From Vibrio bathopelagicus (lineage in GTDB: Bacteria; Pseudomonadota; Gammaproteobacteria; Enterobacterales; Vibrionaceae), in NCBI RefSeq assembly GCF_014879975.1, contig NZ_CP062501.1, positions 186,001 through 250,000 on the forward strand: a DNA stretch of 64,000 nucleotides, written 5' to 3'. Position numbers and translations under genes: made by a program. Positions 39,345 through 48,474 of this stretch are shown one piece after another. Under the pieces are notes generated by a model. That model saw only the letters and a list, made by a program, of their open reading frames with translations, made no database searches and was not told the origin of the DNA. Positions within the stretch are counted from its first letter, which is position 1; the number at the start of each line of letters is the position of its first letter.

Positions 39345-40544
39345 ATGCAGTTACTGGCTGGCACTCTGACACACTATGCTAACCCTCAAGCACGCCCTGA
39401 ATTGGAGTACTCAAGTGAGCAACTTGATATTCTGAGTGTTGCGAGTTCTGAGCAGGCAATTAAGGACATTTCACAATGGCCGGGTTATTCCATCACTCCT
39501 TTGCATGAATTGAATAGTATTTCTGCTGAGATCGGTGTAAACAAGTTTTGGTACAAAGATGAATCGCAGCGTTTTGGCCTAAAGAGTTTTAAAGCACTCG
39601 GTGGCGCGTATGCTGTTGCCCGTCAGCTTCAGATTGAGATCGCCAACCGTTATGGGAAGAATCCAACCATCAGTGAGCTGCTCAACGGGGAATGGAAATC
39701 AGAAGTTGCTGAAATTGTTGTCAGCTGTGCGACAGACGGAAACCATGGCCGCTCGGTCGCGTGGGGCGCACAAATGTTTGGTTGTGGTTGTGTTATCTAC
39801 ATTCATCGCGATGTGTCGGAAGGGCGTAAGCAAGCGATGGAAGCGTTTGGCGCAGAAGTGGTTCGCATCACCGGTAACTACGATGAATCTGTTCGCTTGG
39901 CTGACTCTGAAGCCAAAGCGAAAAATCGTGTGATCGTGTCGGACACCTCTTACGAAGGCTACATGGAAATCCCTAAAGACGTTGCTCTGGGTTATACCGT
40001 GATGTTGGCTGAAATTGTCGAGCAACTTGATGGTGAAATCCCCACTCATGTTTTCGTACAAGGCGGTGTGGGCGGTTTGGCATCCGCTGTTTGTGGTTAC
40101 TTCTGGGATCTGTGGGGCGCTGAGCGTCCACGCTTTGTAATCGTCGAACCTGAGCTGGCAAACTGTCTTCAGAAGAGTGCTCAAGCGGGCAAGCCCGTAG
40201 TAGTTACAGGTGATCTAGAGACACTGATGGCTGGCCTTGCTTGTGGTGAGGTTTCAAGCTTGGCGTGGACAATTCTACAAAATGGCGCGGATGACTTTAT
40301 GACGCTGAGCGAAGAGGCCATTCCGCAAGCGATGCGTATGTTGGCGAGTGGCGAACACACGGAAGTGGCGATTGAAGGTGGTGAGTCTGCGGTTCCGGGT
40401 TTTTCTGCTGCTATCATCGCCAAACAAGAACCGAAATTCGCTGAAAAATTGAATTTAACTGAAGACAGCCGAGTGCTGGTTATTGGTACCGAAGGGGCGA
40501 CTGACCCTGAGCTATACCAACAAATCATCGACAACAAAATCTAA
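39345..40544 (+). CDS. dpaL: Diaminopropionate ammonia-lyase
   Basis: A 399-residue fold-type II PLP enzyme that converts 2,3-diaminopropionate to pyruvate and two ammonia. The PLP lysine is K83 in RFGLKSFKALGGAYA. The catalytic aspartate region is SCATDGNHGRSVAWGA. VQGGVGGLASAVCGYF and IGTEGATDP complete the cofactor site. Length matches DpaL/YgeX. AAGGA precedes the ATG. It stands apart in its own unit but next to an Lrp/AsnC regulator and a TRAP catabolic operon, so it may process an end product of that pathway. Confidence 0.9.
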   Translation: MQLLAGTLTHYANPQARPELEYSSEQLDILSVASSEQAIKDISQWPGYSITPLHELNSISAEIGVNKFWYKDESQRFGLKSFKALGGAYAVARQLQIEIANRYGKNPTISELLNGEWKSEVAEIVVSCATDGNHGRSVAWGAQMFGCGCVIYIHRDVSEGRKQAMEAFGAEVVRITGNYDESVRLADSEAKAKNRVIVSDTSYEGYMEIPKDVALGYTVMLAEIVEQLDGEIPTHVFVQGGVGGLASAVCGYFWDLWGAERPRFVIVEPELANCLQKSAQAGKPVVVTGDLETLMAGLACGEVSSLAWTILQNGADDFMTLSEEAIPQAMRMLASGEHTEVAIEGGESAVPGFSAAIIAKQEPKFAEKLNLTEDSRVLVIGTEGATDPELYQQIIDNKI

Positions 40545-40615
40545 TAACGAAAAGTACATAGTTAGCAGTTAATAGCTAATCACGAACAACGAATAATAAA
40601 GTAAGCCCCAAAGTT

Positions 40616-40652
40616 GGCGGTATGTAAGGTTTCTTCATACCGTCTTTTTTAT
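40616..40652 (+). terminator. Terminator of dpaL
   Basis: Arms GGCGGTATG (40616-40624) and CATACCGTC (40636-40644), then a T-run. Confidence 0.8.
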
Positions 40653-40691
40653 TCCTGTATTCCTGTTTCGTTTTCCGACGTGTTGCGTTAT

Positions 40692-41183
40692 CTAATCACG
40701 CTGCTCATCAATTGGAATGGTTAGACCTACCTTGACGTTATCCATCACCACATTGGTTTGAAAGCTCTTGATATTGGCATTATCGAAGAAAGCCTCACGC
40801 GTAAAATTGTCGTACCCCTCCATATCTGCCGCAGTGACGATCAAGATAAAGTCAGAACTGCCCGTCACGTAATAGCACTGCTGTACAGATCGATTGGCAC
40901 TCATCTCTTTTTTGAAGTTATGCATCAAATCAACACGCTCACGCTCCAAGGTTACTTGGACGATAAAAGTCATCGCATGACCCACCGCTTTTGGATTGAT
41001 GACCGAGACATCCGCTTGAATGACCCCTTGAGTTCGCATGCGTTTTAAACGCCGTTGAACGGCGGCGGGAGAGAGCCCCACTTTTTCTGCGATGTTGTCC
41101 GAAGTTGCTCGATTTGAGTCTTGTACGATGTTGAGGATCTTTCTGTCAAAACTGTCGACCATCATTTCCGGTTGCTGTGCCAT
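40692..41183 (-). CDS. Lrp/AsnC-family transcriptional regulator
   Basis: A 163-residue regulator. The helix-turn-helix is NIAEKVGLSPAAVQRRLKRM near residues 25-50. The ligand-binding RAM/AsnC domain has VQQCYYVTGSSDFILIVTAAD and FQTNVVMDNVKVG. A TTG start at 41198 is possible, but I prefer the ATG at 41183. It lies between dpaL and a divergent catabolic operon. AsnC-type regulators (DoeX) accompany ectoine-degradation genes in other bacteria, which fits the composition here. Ligand unknown. Confidence 0.88.
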   Translation of the reverse strand: MAQQPEMMVDSFDRKILNIVQDSNRATSDNIAEKVGLSPAAVQRRLKRMRTQGVIQADVSVINPKAVGHAMTFIVQVTLERERVDLMHNFKKEMSANRSVQQCYYVTGSSDFILIVTAADMEGYDNFTREAFFDNANIKSFQTNVVMDNVKVGLTIPIDEQRD

Positions 41184-41478
41184 ACCAACGCTTCCCAATA
41201 TTTGCTTGTAAGTGAATTGTTACTTTTAAGTCATTGTGTGATCAAGATTAAGGTATTTTTCCTTAGCAATGAGTGAGCCACCGATGAGAACAAAAAATCG
41301 CTATAACGTAATAAAAATGCGGAATTTCTGCACAATAAATACGTTATTTGATGATAATCCTTAAACTTATCGAGGCATTATTAACCTTGTAAACAAAATG
41401 TAAAGAGTCAATTGGCAAAGATGTTAGTTGTGAGTGCACATTTTATTAACACTTAATGAGTTCAAGGAATCGGTAAGT

Positions 41479-42264
41479 ATGAGATCTGGAATCGCTACTT
41501 TACAGTCTGAATTAGAAGCATTAGCACCAGCAGGACGCGTCGGTGTGATCGCGTTAGCAACCGACTTTAATATTGAGCGAGATCTCGCCCTACTGTACCC
41601 AAGTGATGTGCAATCTTTTACTAGCCGTGTTCGAAATTACAATCCTTTGACCATTGATAACTTACGCAGAATGGAGCCGGGAATTGCCGCTTGTGCCGAT
41701 ACTATCTTACCGGGCACAGAGTTGGATGTTGTGATTTACGCATGTACCTCTGGCACGGTGGCTATCGGAAGCGAGCGAATTACCCAGCTCATTCATCAGT
41801 CTCGCCCAAACGCTGCGGTAACGAACCCTGTGACCGCTGCCTTAGCGGCTTTCGACAGCTTTAAAGCTAAGCGCATCTCAATATTGACCCCTTATACCGA
41901 AGCGGTGAACAAGGGTGTTGCCGAGTTCTTTACCTCACAGGGAATTGAAGTGCTGAGCATTCATGGTTTTGGTTTTGAAGATGACACCGCGATGACGTTC
42001 ATTGATCCAATGGACATTAAACACACCGCACTACAAGTTTGCGACCCTGAAGCGGATCTTCTGTTTATCTCTTGCACGGCATTGCGTGCAGCATCCGTTG
42101 TTGAATCCATTGAAGCGGAATTAGATAAGCCCGTTGTTAGCAGCAATCAGGTGCTGGCTTGGCACTCGCTTCAGTTGATGAATTACCCCACGCCTATCAA
42201 AGGCTTCGGTACGCTGTTAGAGCATCACCTTCAACCAGCTTCAGGTAATGACCGAAGGTCGTAG
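41479..42264 (+). CDS. Asp/Glu racemase-superfamily protein, EutA/maleate isomerase-like
   Basis: A 261-residue protein with the two catalytic cysteines of the aspartate racemase / maleate isomerase / arylmalonate decarboxylase superfamily: YACTSGTVAIG and LLFISCTALRAASVV. The layout and length match EutA of ectoine and hydroxyectoine gene clusters. A GTG at 41434 is in frame, but AAGGAA nine bases before the ATG at 41479 is better. It is the first gene of the rightward operon. Its reaction is not established by sequence; racemisation or isomerisation of a small acid is likely. Confidence 0.75.
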   Translation: MRSGIATLQSELEALAPAGRVGVIALATDFNIERDLALLYPSDVQSFTSRVRNYNPLTIDNLRRMEPGIAACADTILPGTELDVVIYACTSGTVAIGSERITQLIHQSRPNAAVTNPVTAALAAFDSFKAKRISILTPYTEAVNKGVAEFFTSQGIEVLSIHGFGFEDDTAMTFIDPMDIKHTALQVCDPEADLLFISCTALRAASVVESIEAELDKPVVSSNQVLAWHSLQLMNYPTPIKGFGTLLEHHLQPASGNDRRS

Positions 42265-42374
42265 CCGTTTTAATGATTTCTGATTAAGGCTGCTCGTTTT
42301 GCGTTTACATCAAGCCGCCAAGCTAACTCTACATTTAACGTTAATACAAAGAATTACACTTTGGGATCACTACT

Positions 42375-43586
42375 ATGTCGTCTACTTTCTCGGTAAAACC
42401 AGACCAACTGTCTTCGCAGCTTATTCAAAGCATGACGGAATGGCGTCAACACTTACATCGTTTTCCTGAATGCGGCTTTGACGTGAATCTCACCTCTGAT
42501 TTCATCGCCAATCAATTACACAGCTTTGGTATCGAAGTGGTGCGCAATATTGGCAAAACGGGATTGGTAGGGATACTTCGTTCAGGATCAAGTGAAGCGA
42601 GTATTGGCCTAAGAGCTGATATGGATGCTCTGCATATTCATGAACAAAACAGCTTCGTACATTGCTCACAACACGATGGAAAGATGCACGCTTGTGGCCA
42701 CGATGGACACTCTGCAATGCTGCTTGGCGCAGCAAGTTATTTAGCCGAAAACCTATTGGCAGGGAACCCAACCTTCGATGGCACGGCGTATTTCATTTTT
42801 CAACCCGATGAAGAGCATGGCTGCGGCGCGCAAGCGATGATTGATGATGGCTTGTTTGAGCGATTCTCGATTGATGAAGTGTATGGCGTACATAACTTTC
42901 CCGGTTTAGCGGAAGGTGAATTGATGGTTCGTCCTGGATCATTAATGGCCAGTGAGAGCAGCTTTGAGATCACGATCAACGGTGTGGGTGGGCATGCCGC
43001 TCTGCCGCATCAAGGGGTCGATCCTCTAGTCGTTGGCTCGCAAGTAATCCTTGGTCTGCAAACCATCGTGTCTCGCAATCTTAGCGCGATTCACGATACT
43101 GCTGTGGTTTCAGCAACCGAGTTTATTACAGACGGTACGGTTAACGTTATCCCAACCCAAGTGATTATTAAGGGAGATTGCCGTTGTTTTACTGAATCTT
43201 CTCTCGCCCTAATCAAGCAAAGTATGGAGCGAATCGTGGCGGGCATTTGTCAGGCGGCAGGTGCGACTTACGAATTTGAGTTTATCAATACCTTCTACCC
43301 AACCATCAATAGTGAGCAACAAACCCAATATTCGGTTGCCGCCGCGCAGAAGGTGCTTGGTGTCGAGAACGTTAATGACGCCTGCGACCCACTGACAATT
43401 TCGGAAGATTTCTCAAGCATGTTGCGTGTTAAACCGGGCTGTTATGTGTTGTTGGGTAATGGCACGGAATCGGTCGGTGGCTGTGCATTGCATAACCCCG
43501 AATACGATTTTAACGACGGCATCTTAAAGCTCGGTGCGAGCTACTGGATTCAGTTGGTGAACGACCGTTTAGCAAGATCAATTTAG
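42375..43586 (+). CDS. M20-family amidohydrolase (hippurate hydrolase-like)
   Basis: A 403-residue di-zinc aminoacylase of the M20D group. Metal and catalytic residues are seen in GLRADMDALHI, HACGHDGHSAM, PDEEHGCGAQ, GVHNFPG and CALHNPEY, with the catalytic glutamates in DEEHG. The inserted dimerisation domain contains NGVGGHAALPHQGVDP. Such enzymes deacylate N-acyl amino acids. In ectoine pathways an M20 enzyme (DoeB2 type) removes acetyl from N-acetyl-diaminobutyrate. Here the acyl substrate is unproven. No signal peptide. Confidence 0.88.
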   Translation: MSSTFSVKPDQLSSQLIQSMTEWRQHLHRFPECGFDVNLTSDFIANQLHSFGIEVVRNIGKTGLVGILRSGSSEASIGLRADMDALHIHEQNSFVHCSQHDGKMHACGHDGHSAMLLGAASYLAENLLAGNPTFDGTAYFIFQPDEEHGCGAQAMIDDGLFERFSIDEVYGVHNFPGLAEGELMVRPGSLMASESSFEITINGVGGHAALPHQGVDPLVVGSQVILGLQTIVSRNLSAIHDTAVVSATEFITDGTVNVIPTQVIIKGDCRCFTESSLALIKQSMERIVAGICQAAGATYEFEFINTFYPTINSEQQTQYSVAAAQKVLGVENVNDACDPLTISEDFSSMLRVKPGCYVLLGNGTESVGGCALHNPEYDFNDGILKLGASYWIQLVNDRLARSI

Positions 43587-43593
43587 AAACGGC

Positions 43594-43622
43594 TCAATGA
43601 GAAGCAAGTCAATGAGAAGCAA
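43594..43622 (+). repeat. Tandem 14-bp direct repeat
   Basis: TCAATGAGAAGCAA occurs at 43594-43607 and 43609-43622, one base apart, directly after the amidohydrolase stop and just before the coding remnant. Confidence 0.7.
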
Positions 43623-43747
43623 CAAGTAGAGAAACAGATTCAGCAGTGGCGAATTTGGCACTGCAAGATGGCTGACTTTAAACGGAGTTTATTGTCGACA
43701 CAGCCAAAACTGAAGCGCGTGAAGTGACCAAGGTCATCAACGTGTAA
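43622..43747 (+). pseudogene. Possible 3' remnant of a lost gene
   Basis: One frame reads SRETDSAVANLALQDG, a stop, L, a stop, then TEFIVDTAKTEAREVTKVINV and a stop at 43745-43747. It looks like coding sequence but has no start and two internal stops. The first part resembles the C-terminal DTAIA-x-LA block I associate with EutC/ornithine-cyclodeaminase-type proteins. That resemblance is from memory and weak. It occupies the gap between the amidohydrolase and the TRAP binding-protein gene. Confidence 0.35.
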
Positions 43748-43772
43748 TTAGGATAATAAAAGGAAAGACAGG

Positions 43773-44816
43773 ATGAAACGATTAGGCGTAGCACTGCTAA
43801 GTTTTAGCATGGTTTTTGGCGTTCATGCCGAAACATGGAAGTTTGCTTCAGAAGAGGACAAAACAGACGTTCAAGATATCTATGCGCAAAAATTTGCGGA
43901 AGTGATTAAGAAGGAATCTGATGGTGACATCCGTGTTCGCATCTATTACTACGGTCAACTGGGTACAGAAAACGACATCGTAGAACTGGCTGCTAAAGGT
44001 ACGATTCAATTTGTGTCTGTAGGTGCGGGTCACTTAGGGTCTTATGTTCCTGAAGTACAAGCGGTGAGCTTACCGTATGTTCTGGGTACTAACGAAGCGA
44101 TCACGCATAAGGTCTTAACGGAAAGCCCAACCATCTACAACAAGCTGGCACCCAAGTTTGAGAGCGTGAACTTAAAGCTGTTGTCGATGATGTCTGAAGG
44201 CGAAATGGTGTGGGGTGGCAACAAACCTATCCGCACGCCTGAAGATTTTGCGAACCAGAAAATCCGTACTTTCACTTCAACCGTTCCTGTTGAAACCTAC
44301 AAAGCGTTTGGTGCAACACCCACCCCTCTTTCTTGGGGTGAAGTGTACGGTTCACTGCAACTTAAGACCATTGATAGCATGGTTAACCCTATCTACTTCA
44401 TCTACAACGCGAAGTGGCATGAGGTTCAAGATTACCTAATGTTCCCAGGTCAACAACCTTATGTGAGCACCGTTTCGACCAACAGCAAGTGGTACAACGG
44501 CCTGTCGGAAGAGAAGCAAGCGATGGTCGACAAAGCGATCACAGCCGCTGACCAAGCTGCGTATGACTACCAAATCCGCATCAACAAAGAGAACATGGAC
44601 AAGATCTTGAAAGAGCGTCCAAACATGCAAGTGGTCGTGTTAACCGAGGAAGAGCGTGAACGCTTCAAGGTCCTCAGTCAAAAGCTGCACACGACTTACT
44701 ATGACGTGGTAGCAAATGCTTACCCTTCTGGTGAGCAAAGTGAAGCGCGTGAGGGTGCGAAAACCATTCTCGAAGAAATCCTAGATGAAGTGAAGGCTGC
44801 TTCAGCGACGCAATAA
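43773..44816 (+). CDS. DctP-family TRAP transporter substrate-binding protein
   Basis: A 347-residue periplasmic binding protein. The signal peptide ends GVHA. The DctP fold shows in FAEVIKKESDGDIRVRIYYYGQLG, PIRTPEDFANQKIRTF and the substrate-arginine region around IRTFTSTVPVETYKAFGATPTPLSW. Family-typical length. It precedes separate small and large permease genes, unlike the fused TAXI system elsewhere in the window. It should bind a carboxylate-bearing solute. An ectoine-type ligand is suggested by the neighbours but not shown. Confidence 0.92.
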   Translation: MKRLGVALLSFSMVFGVHAETWKFASEEDKTDVQDIYAQKFAEVIKKESDGDIRVRIYYYGQLGTENDIVELAAKGTIQFVSVGAGHLGSYVPEVQAVSLPYVLGTNEAITHKVLTESPTIYNKLAPKFESVNLKLLSMMSEGEMVWGGNKPIRTPEDFANQKIRTFTSTVPVETYKAFGATPTPLSWGEVYGSLQLKTIDSMVNPIYFIYNAKWHEVQDYLMFPGQQPYVSTVSTNSKWYNGLSEEKQAMVDKAITAADQAAYDYQIRINKENMDKILKERPNMQVVVLTEEERERFKVLSQKLHTTYYDVVANAYPSGEQSEAREGAKTILEEILDEVKAASATQ

Positions 44817-44937
44817 AAAGCGTTAGTAAGGATGAATGCTATCCGCTGTTCATTGGCAGTGGATAGCTTATCCCCACCTTCTCCAAATTGTGGCAATGGA
44901 CTCGTGTCACTGAACGAAGTATGGAGCACTGCCTGCT

Positions 44938-45480
44938 ATGAAAGAACTGCTACATAAAATAAGTGTCGCGACAGAAAAGCTTGAGCGCTTTCTGATCATG
45001 ACCGCTATTCTCGCGATGATGATCAACTCTACTGCCAATGCGATTGGTCGTTACGCCTTCAATAAAAGCCTATTTTTTTCGGAAGAGCTCAACCAGTTTC
45101 TGATTGTGTCTGTGACCTTTATTGGCTTCGCTTATGCGGTGCGCCAAGGCCGAAATATACGCATGACTGCGGTCTACGATTCATTAAGCACGAAAGCTCA
45201 AAAAGTTCTAACCACCATCATTGCGCTACTCACTGCCATGTTGATGTTTTACCTCACTTACCATGCGTTCTTCTACGTTAAAGAGCTGAAAGATATCAAT
45301 CGATTAAGCCCAGCCCTGCAGTTCCCCGTGTATTGGGTATACGCGATCATTCCGATTGGATTTTTCATTGCCGGATTGCAATACAGCATGAGTTTCTTGA
45401 TGAACCTGCTGCACAAAGAGATCTACGTGTCATTTGACGTGATTGAAAATAGAAATACAAAAGTAGGTGAGTTCGAATGA
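44938..45480 (+). CDS. TRAP transporter small permease (DctQ type)
   Basis: A 180-residue inner-membrane protein with four hydrophobic helices (about 15-35, 50-70, 90-112, 132-155). The RYAFNKSLFFSEELNQFLIV stretch is the DctQ hallmark. Its stop overlaps the start of the large permease gene by four bases (ATGA), so the two are translationally coupled. Confidence 0.9.
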   Translation: MKELLHKISVATEKLERFLIMTAILAMMINSTANAIGRYAFNKSLFFSEELNQFLIVSVTFIGFAYAVRQGRNIRMTAVYDSLSTKAQKVLTTIIALLTAMLMFYLTYHAFFYVKELKDINRLSPALQFPVYWVYAIIPIGFFIAGLQYSMSFLMNLLHKEIYVSFDVIENRNTKVGEFE

Positions 45481-46820
45481 GCGATGTAGCACAGTTTTTC
45501 TCGGACATTATTGCCGGCGAATTAGATATTTATGTCATCACATTTACTCTTGTCTCTGTGATGGTGATTCTGCTGTTTTTGAGCTTCCCTATGATAGTGC
45601 CGTTAGCGGTTGGGGCTTTGATTGGCTTGATTCATTTCTCTCAGGTTGAGCCGGGAGTGCTGATTCAGCAAATGGTGACAGGTATCTCGCCGAACGCATT
45701 GATTGCGGTGCCGATGTTCATCTTAGCTGCGGATATTATGACGCGTGGTCACACGGCCTATAACCTACTGGGTCTAATTCAAGCTTTTGTAGGTCACTTG
45801 CGTGGCGGGTTACCTATTACCACGTGTATCAGCTGTACCTTGTTTGGTTCTGTTTCTGGCTCGACCCAAGCGACCGTGGTGTCGGTTGGTCAAATCATGC
45901 GCCCGAAATTACTTCAGGCAGGCTATAAAGACAGCTTCGTGATGGCGCTGATCATCAATGCCAGTGACATCGCGTTTCTTATCCCACCGAGTATCGGTCT
46001 GATTCTTTACGGCACCTTAGCCAATGCCAGTGTGGGTGAGCTATTCATTGCAGGTATCGGCCCAGGTTTAGTGCTCGCGAGCCTGTTCTCGTTATACAGC
46101 TATGCCTATAGCGTAAAACACAGCGACACCATCACTTTGGTTGAAAAAGCCAACACCGCAGAACGCATTGAAGCGATTAAGAAAGCGATTCTTCCTCTTG
46201 GTTTCCCTGCTTTGATTATCGGTGGTATCTATTCGGGCATTGTCACGCCAACCGAGGCGGCTTCATTTGCAGTGTTGTATGCAATCATCGTTGAGTGCAT
46301 TTTCTATCGCAAACTTGGCGTAAAAGATATCTGTGATGCGGCGTTAAATACCGGCTTGATTACGGCGGTGGTGTTTGTGCTGGTGGGTGTTGGTCAGGCG
46401 TTCTCTTGGTACATCTCGTTTGAGCAAATCCCACAAGAATTGCTGGCTCCTCTCAATCTAGAAGACGCTTCGCCTGAGTTCATCCTGTTTGTTATCGCAC
46501 TGACTTTCTTTGTCGGCTGCATGTTTGTGGATTCCTTGGTGGTTTTGCTAATTTTAACGCCGATCTTTATGCCGATTGTTGATGCAGCAGGTATCGACCC
46601 AATCTTGGTCGGTGTGATGGTGACGTTACAAATGGCCATTGGGTCGGCAACGCCGCCATTCGGTTGTGACATCTTTACCGCAATTGCGATTTTCGAGCGT
46701 CCTTATATGGAAGTCATCCGCGGAACACTGCCGTTTTTCCTCATCTTGATATTAATGTCTGCGTTGCTGATTTTCTTCCCAAGCATTGCTCTGTTACCAA
46801 GAGACATTTTATTCAATTAA
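45477..46820 (+). CDS. TRAP transporter large permease (DctM type)
   Basis: A 447-residue inner-membrane transporter with about 12 helices. Signature segments are GSVSGSTQATVVSVGQIMRP, NASDIAFLIPPSIGLILYG, GIVTPTEAASFAVLYA and QMAIGSATPPFGCDIF. It forms the sodium-driven channel with the small permease and takes ligand from the DctP protein. It is followed 37 bases later by the M24 hydrolase gene, which belongs to the same operon. Confidence 0.92.
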   Translation: MSDVAQFFSDIIAGELDIYVITFTLVSVMVILLFLSFPMIVPLAVGALIGLIHFSQVEPGVLIQQMVTGISPNALIAVPMFILAADIMTRGHTAYNLLGLIQAFVGHLRGGLPITTCISCTLFGSVSGSTQATVVSVGQIMRPKLLQAGYKDSFVMALIINASDIAFLIPPSIGLILYGTLANASVGELFIAGIGPGLVLASLFSLYSYAYSVKHSDTITLVEKANTAERIEAIKKAILPLGFPALIIGGIYSGIVTPTEAASFAVLYAIIVECIFYRKLGVKDICDAALNTGLITAVVFVLVGVGQAFSWYISFEQIPQELLAPLNLEDASPEFILFVIALTFFVGCMFVDSLVVLLILTPIFMPIVDAAGIDPILVGVMVTLQMAIGSATPPFGCDIFTAIAIFERPYMEVIRGTLPFFLILILMSALLIFFPSIALLPRDILFN

Positions 46821-46857
46821 TTCGTCGAGTTACCCTTATTCAATCAAGGATAGATAT

Positions 46858-48039
46858 ATGAGTATATTGCCGCTAACACCTCCACAGAGAGGGTTTGAAT
46901 CAGCAGAACTAGAGCAACGCACCGTTGAGTTGCAAAAACGGCTTCGCGCTCAAAACATCGATGCTGCATTTTTTACTACCGAACCTGAATTCCGCTATTT
47001 CAGTGGCTTTAAATCGCAGTTTTGGGAAAGCCCAACTCGACCTTGGTTCTTGGTGGTACCAGCAGTTGGCAAGCCTATCGCTGTGGTGCCAGAGATCGGT
47101 GTGGCTGGCTTTGACGATACATGGATTGACGATGTGCGCAGTTGGCCATCACCAAGGCCAGAAGATGATGGTATCTCTTTGTTAGCGGCTACGTTGTCTG
47201 AAGTATCGAGAGGATCTCGCCGAGTCGGTTCGATGGTCGGCCCAGAAACACATCTGCGTATGCCGGCCACTAACTATGCATTGTTACAGCAGAAGCTAAG
47301 CCAACATAGTGTGGTTGATGTATCGTTGATGATTCGCGATATGCGCAGTGTTAAGTCTCAAGCCGAAATCGATAAAGTACGCTTTGCGTGCCAAGTCACG
47401 GCGGCGGGTTTTGAGTATCTTCGCCAAAATTTAGCAATAGGTATGACAGAGCGACAGGCATGTAAAGCAATGCATTTAGAGATGCTACGCTTGGGCGCTG
47501 ATGCATGTCCCTATCTGATCTCGGCATCCGGCCAAGGTGGTTATGACAACATCATCATGGGGCCAACCGATCGTGTGCTCAATGAAGGAGACGTATTGAT
47601 CATCGACACGGGGGCTAACTTTGATGGCTACTTCAGTGACTTTGACCGGAACTATGCGTTTGGACATGCGCAGCTAGATACAATAGCGGCTTATGACGCG
47701 GTATATCAGTCGACAGAAGCAGGGTTAGCGATTGCTGAGCCGGGACGAACAACCGGAGACGTATGGCAAGCCATGTGGTCGGTGCTCGAAAAGAACGGCG
47801 CACTCGGCAACGATGTGGGTCGCATGGGGCACGGCTTGGGTATGCAGTTAACCGAATGGCCATCACATGTCCCTAACGGTGATGTGATCTTAAAACCCGG
47901 TATGGTGCTAACGCTTGAGCCGGGCATGGCATTTGCTAAAAATCGTATGATGGTGCACGAGGAAAACATCGTTATCACTGAATCTGGCTGCGAGATGTTG
48001 CACCAAAGAGCCTGGCAATCTATGCCGATTATCGGTTAG
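46858..48039 (+). CDS. M24-family hydrolase (Xaa-Pro peptidase / ectoine hydrolase-like)
   Basis: A 393-residue creatinase/prolidase-fold enzyme. The N-terminal domain runs to about 165. The pita-bread domain has the usual metal-site positions: D in LIIDTGANFDGYFSDFDRNYA, H in GRMGHGLGMQLTEWP, E in TLEPGMAF and E in MVHEENIVIT. Start at 46858 follows AAGGA. M24 members include aminopeptidase P, creatinase and the ectoine ring hydrolase DoeA. The N-terminal domain does not obviously match DoeA, so the substrate stays open. It is the last gene of the TRAP operon. Confidence 0.85.
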   Translation: MSILPLTPPQRGFESAELEQRTVELQKRLRAQNIDAAFFTTEPEFRYFSGFKSQFWESPTRPWFLVVPAVGKPIAVVPEIGVAGFDDTWIDDVRSWPSPRPEDDGISLLAATLSEVSRGSRRVGSMVGPETHLRMPATNYALLQQKLSQHSVVDVSLMIRDMRSVKSQAEIDKVRFACQVTAAGFEYLRQNLAIGMTERQACKAMHLEMLRLGADACPYLISASGQGGYDNIIMGPTDRVLNEGDVLIIDTGANFDGYFSDFDRNYAFGHAQLDTIAAYDAVYQSTEAGLAIAEPGRTTGDVWQAMWSVLEKNGALGNDVGRMGHGLGMQLTEWPSHVPNGDVILKPGMVLTLEPGMAFAKNRMMVHEENIVITESGCEMLHQRAWQSMPIIG

Positions 48040-48111
48040 TTAATCATTGATCCCAGTTTCTAGATCGAGTCCTAGATCTACTATTTGGCTCTGAAATTGA
48101 GGCGTCACCAA

Positions 48112-48147
48112 GTAGAGCATCCATTCGTTACAAGGTGCTCTGCTTTT
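48112..48147 (+). terminator. Terminator of the TRAP/M24 operon
   Basis: Ten-base arms GTAGAGCATC (48112-48121) and GGTGCTCTGC (48134-48143), pairing with three G-T pairs, followed by TTTT. Confidence 0.7.
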
Positions 48148-48431
48148 CATTCTATGTTCCCCATTCTGCTACTCCGATTATTACGTTCAAGCTATCTCAA
48201 ACGACGTTTGACTCTTCTTATGCGATTCTCTTCCCTTGTTTAAATCTTGTGCTTATTGACTAAAAACTTTTGACCCGTAACCATCACACCTCAAATCTTT
48301 AATGATTTTATTTAGTGGTCTAAATGATATCTAAGGCATTGTTTTAAAATGATTTATTTGATTTTGAATGGTGTGTTGTTGCGATTTTGTTTTAAATAAT
48401 CATTTGAACCCTAATTAAATTTCTGTCATTT

Positions 48432-48454
48432 TATACTTAACTGAACGTTCAATA
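48432..48454 (+). promoter_or_regulatory. BetI operator overlapping the bet promoter
   Basis: A perfect palindrome TGAACGTTCA (48442-48451) lies just after a TATACT -10-like box, 24 bases before the betI ATG. Tetracycline-repressor-type BetI proteins bind this kind of TGAACGTTCA site and release it when choline is present. Confidence 0.75.
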
Positions 48455-48474
48455 TAAAATAGAAGGACTAAGAA

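Larger units (their letters stand above)
48040..48474. other. Intergenic region: terminator and betI promoter
   Basis: 435 bases. It contains the terminator of the M24 gene near its left end and the bet promoter with a BetI palindrome at its right end. The AT-rich middle shows no gene or other clear element. Confidence 0.55.

Noticed and set aside
46786..46857. Upstream start for the M24 hydrolase overlapping the TRAP permease gene
   Set aside because: The ATG at 46858 has a good AAGGA site and gives the normal N-terminus; the longer form overlaps the permease end by chance.
46858..48039. Naming the M24 enzyme as ectoine hydrolase DoeA
   Set aside because: The metal-site domain fits the superfamily only; the N-terminal domain does not show DoeA-like sequence as I recall it, so a specific name would be overcalling.
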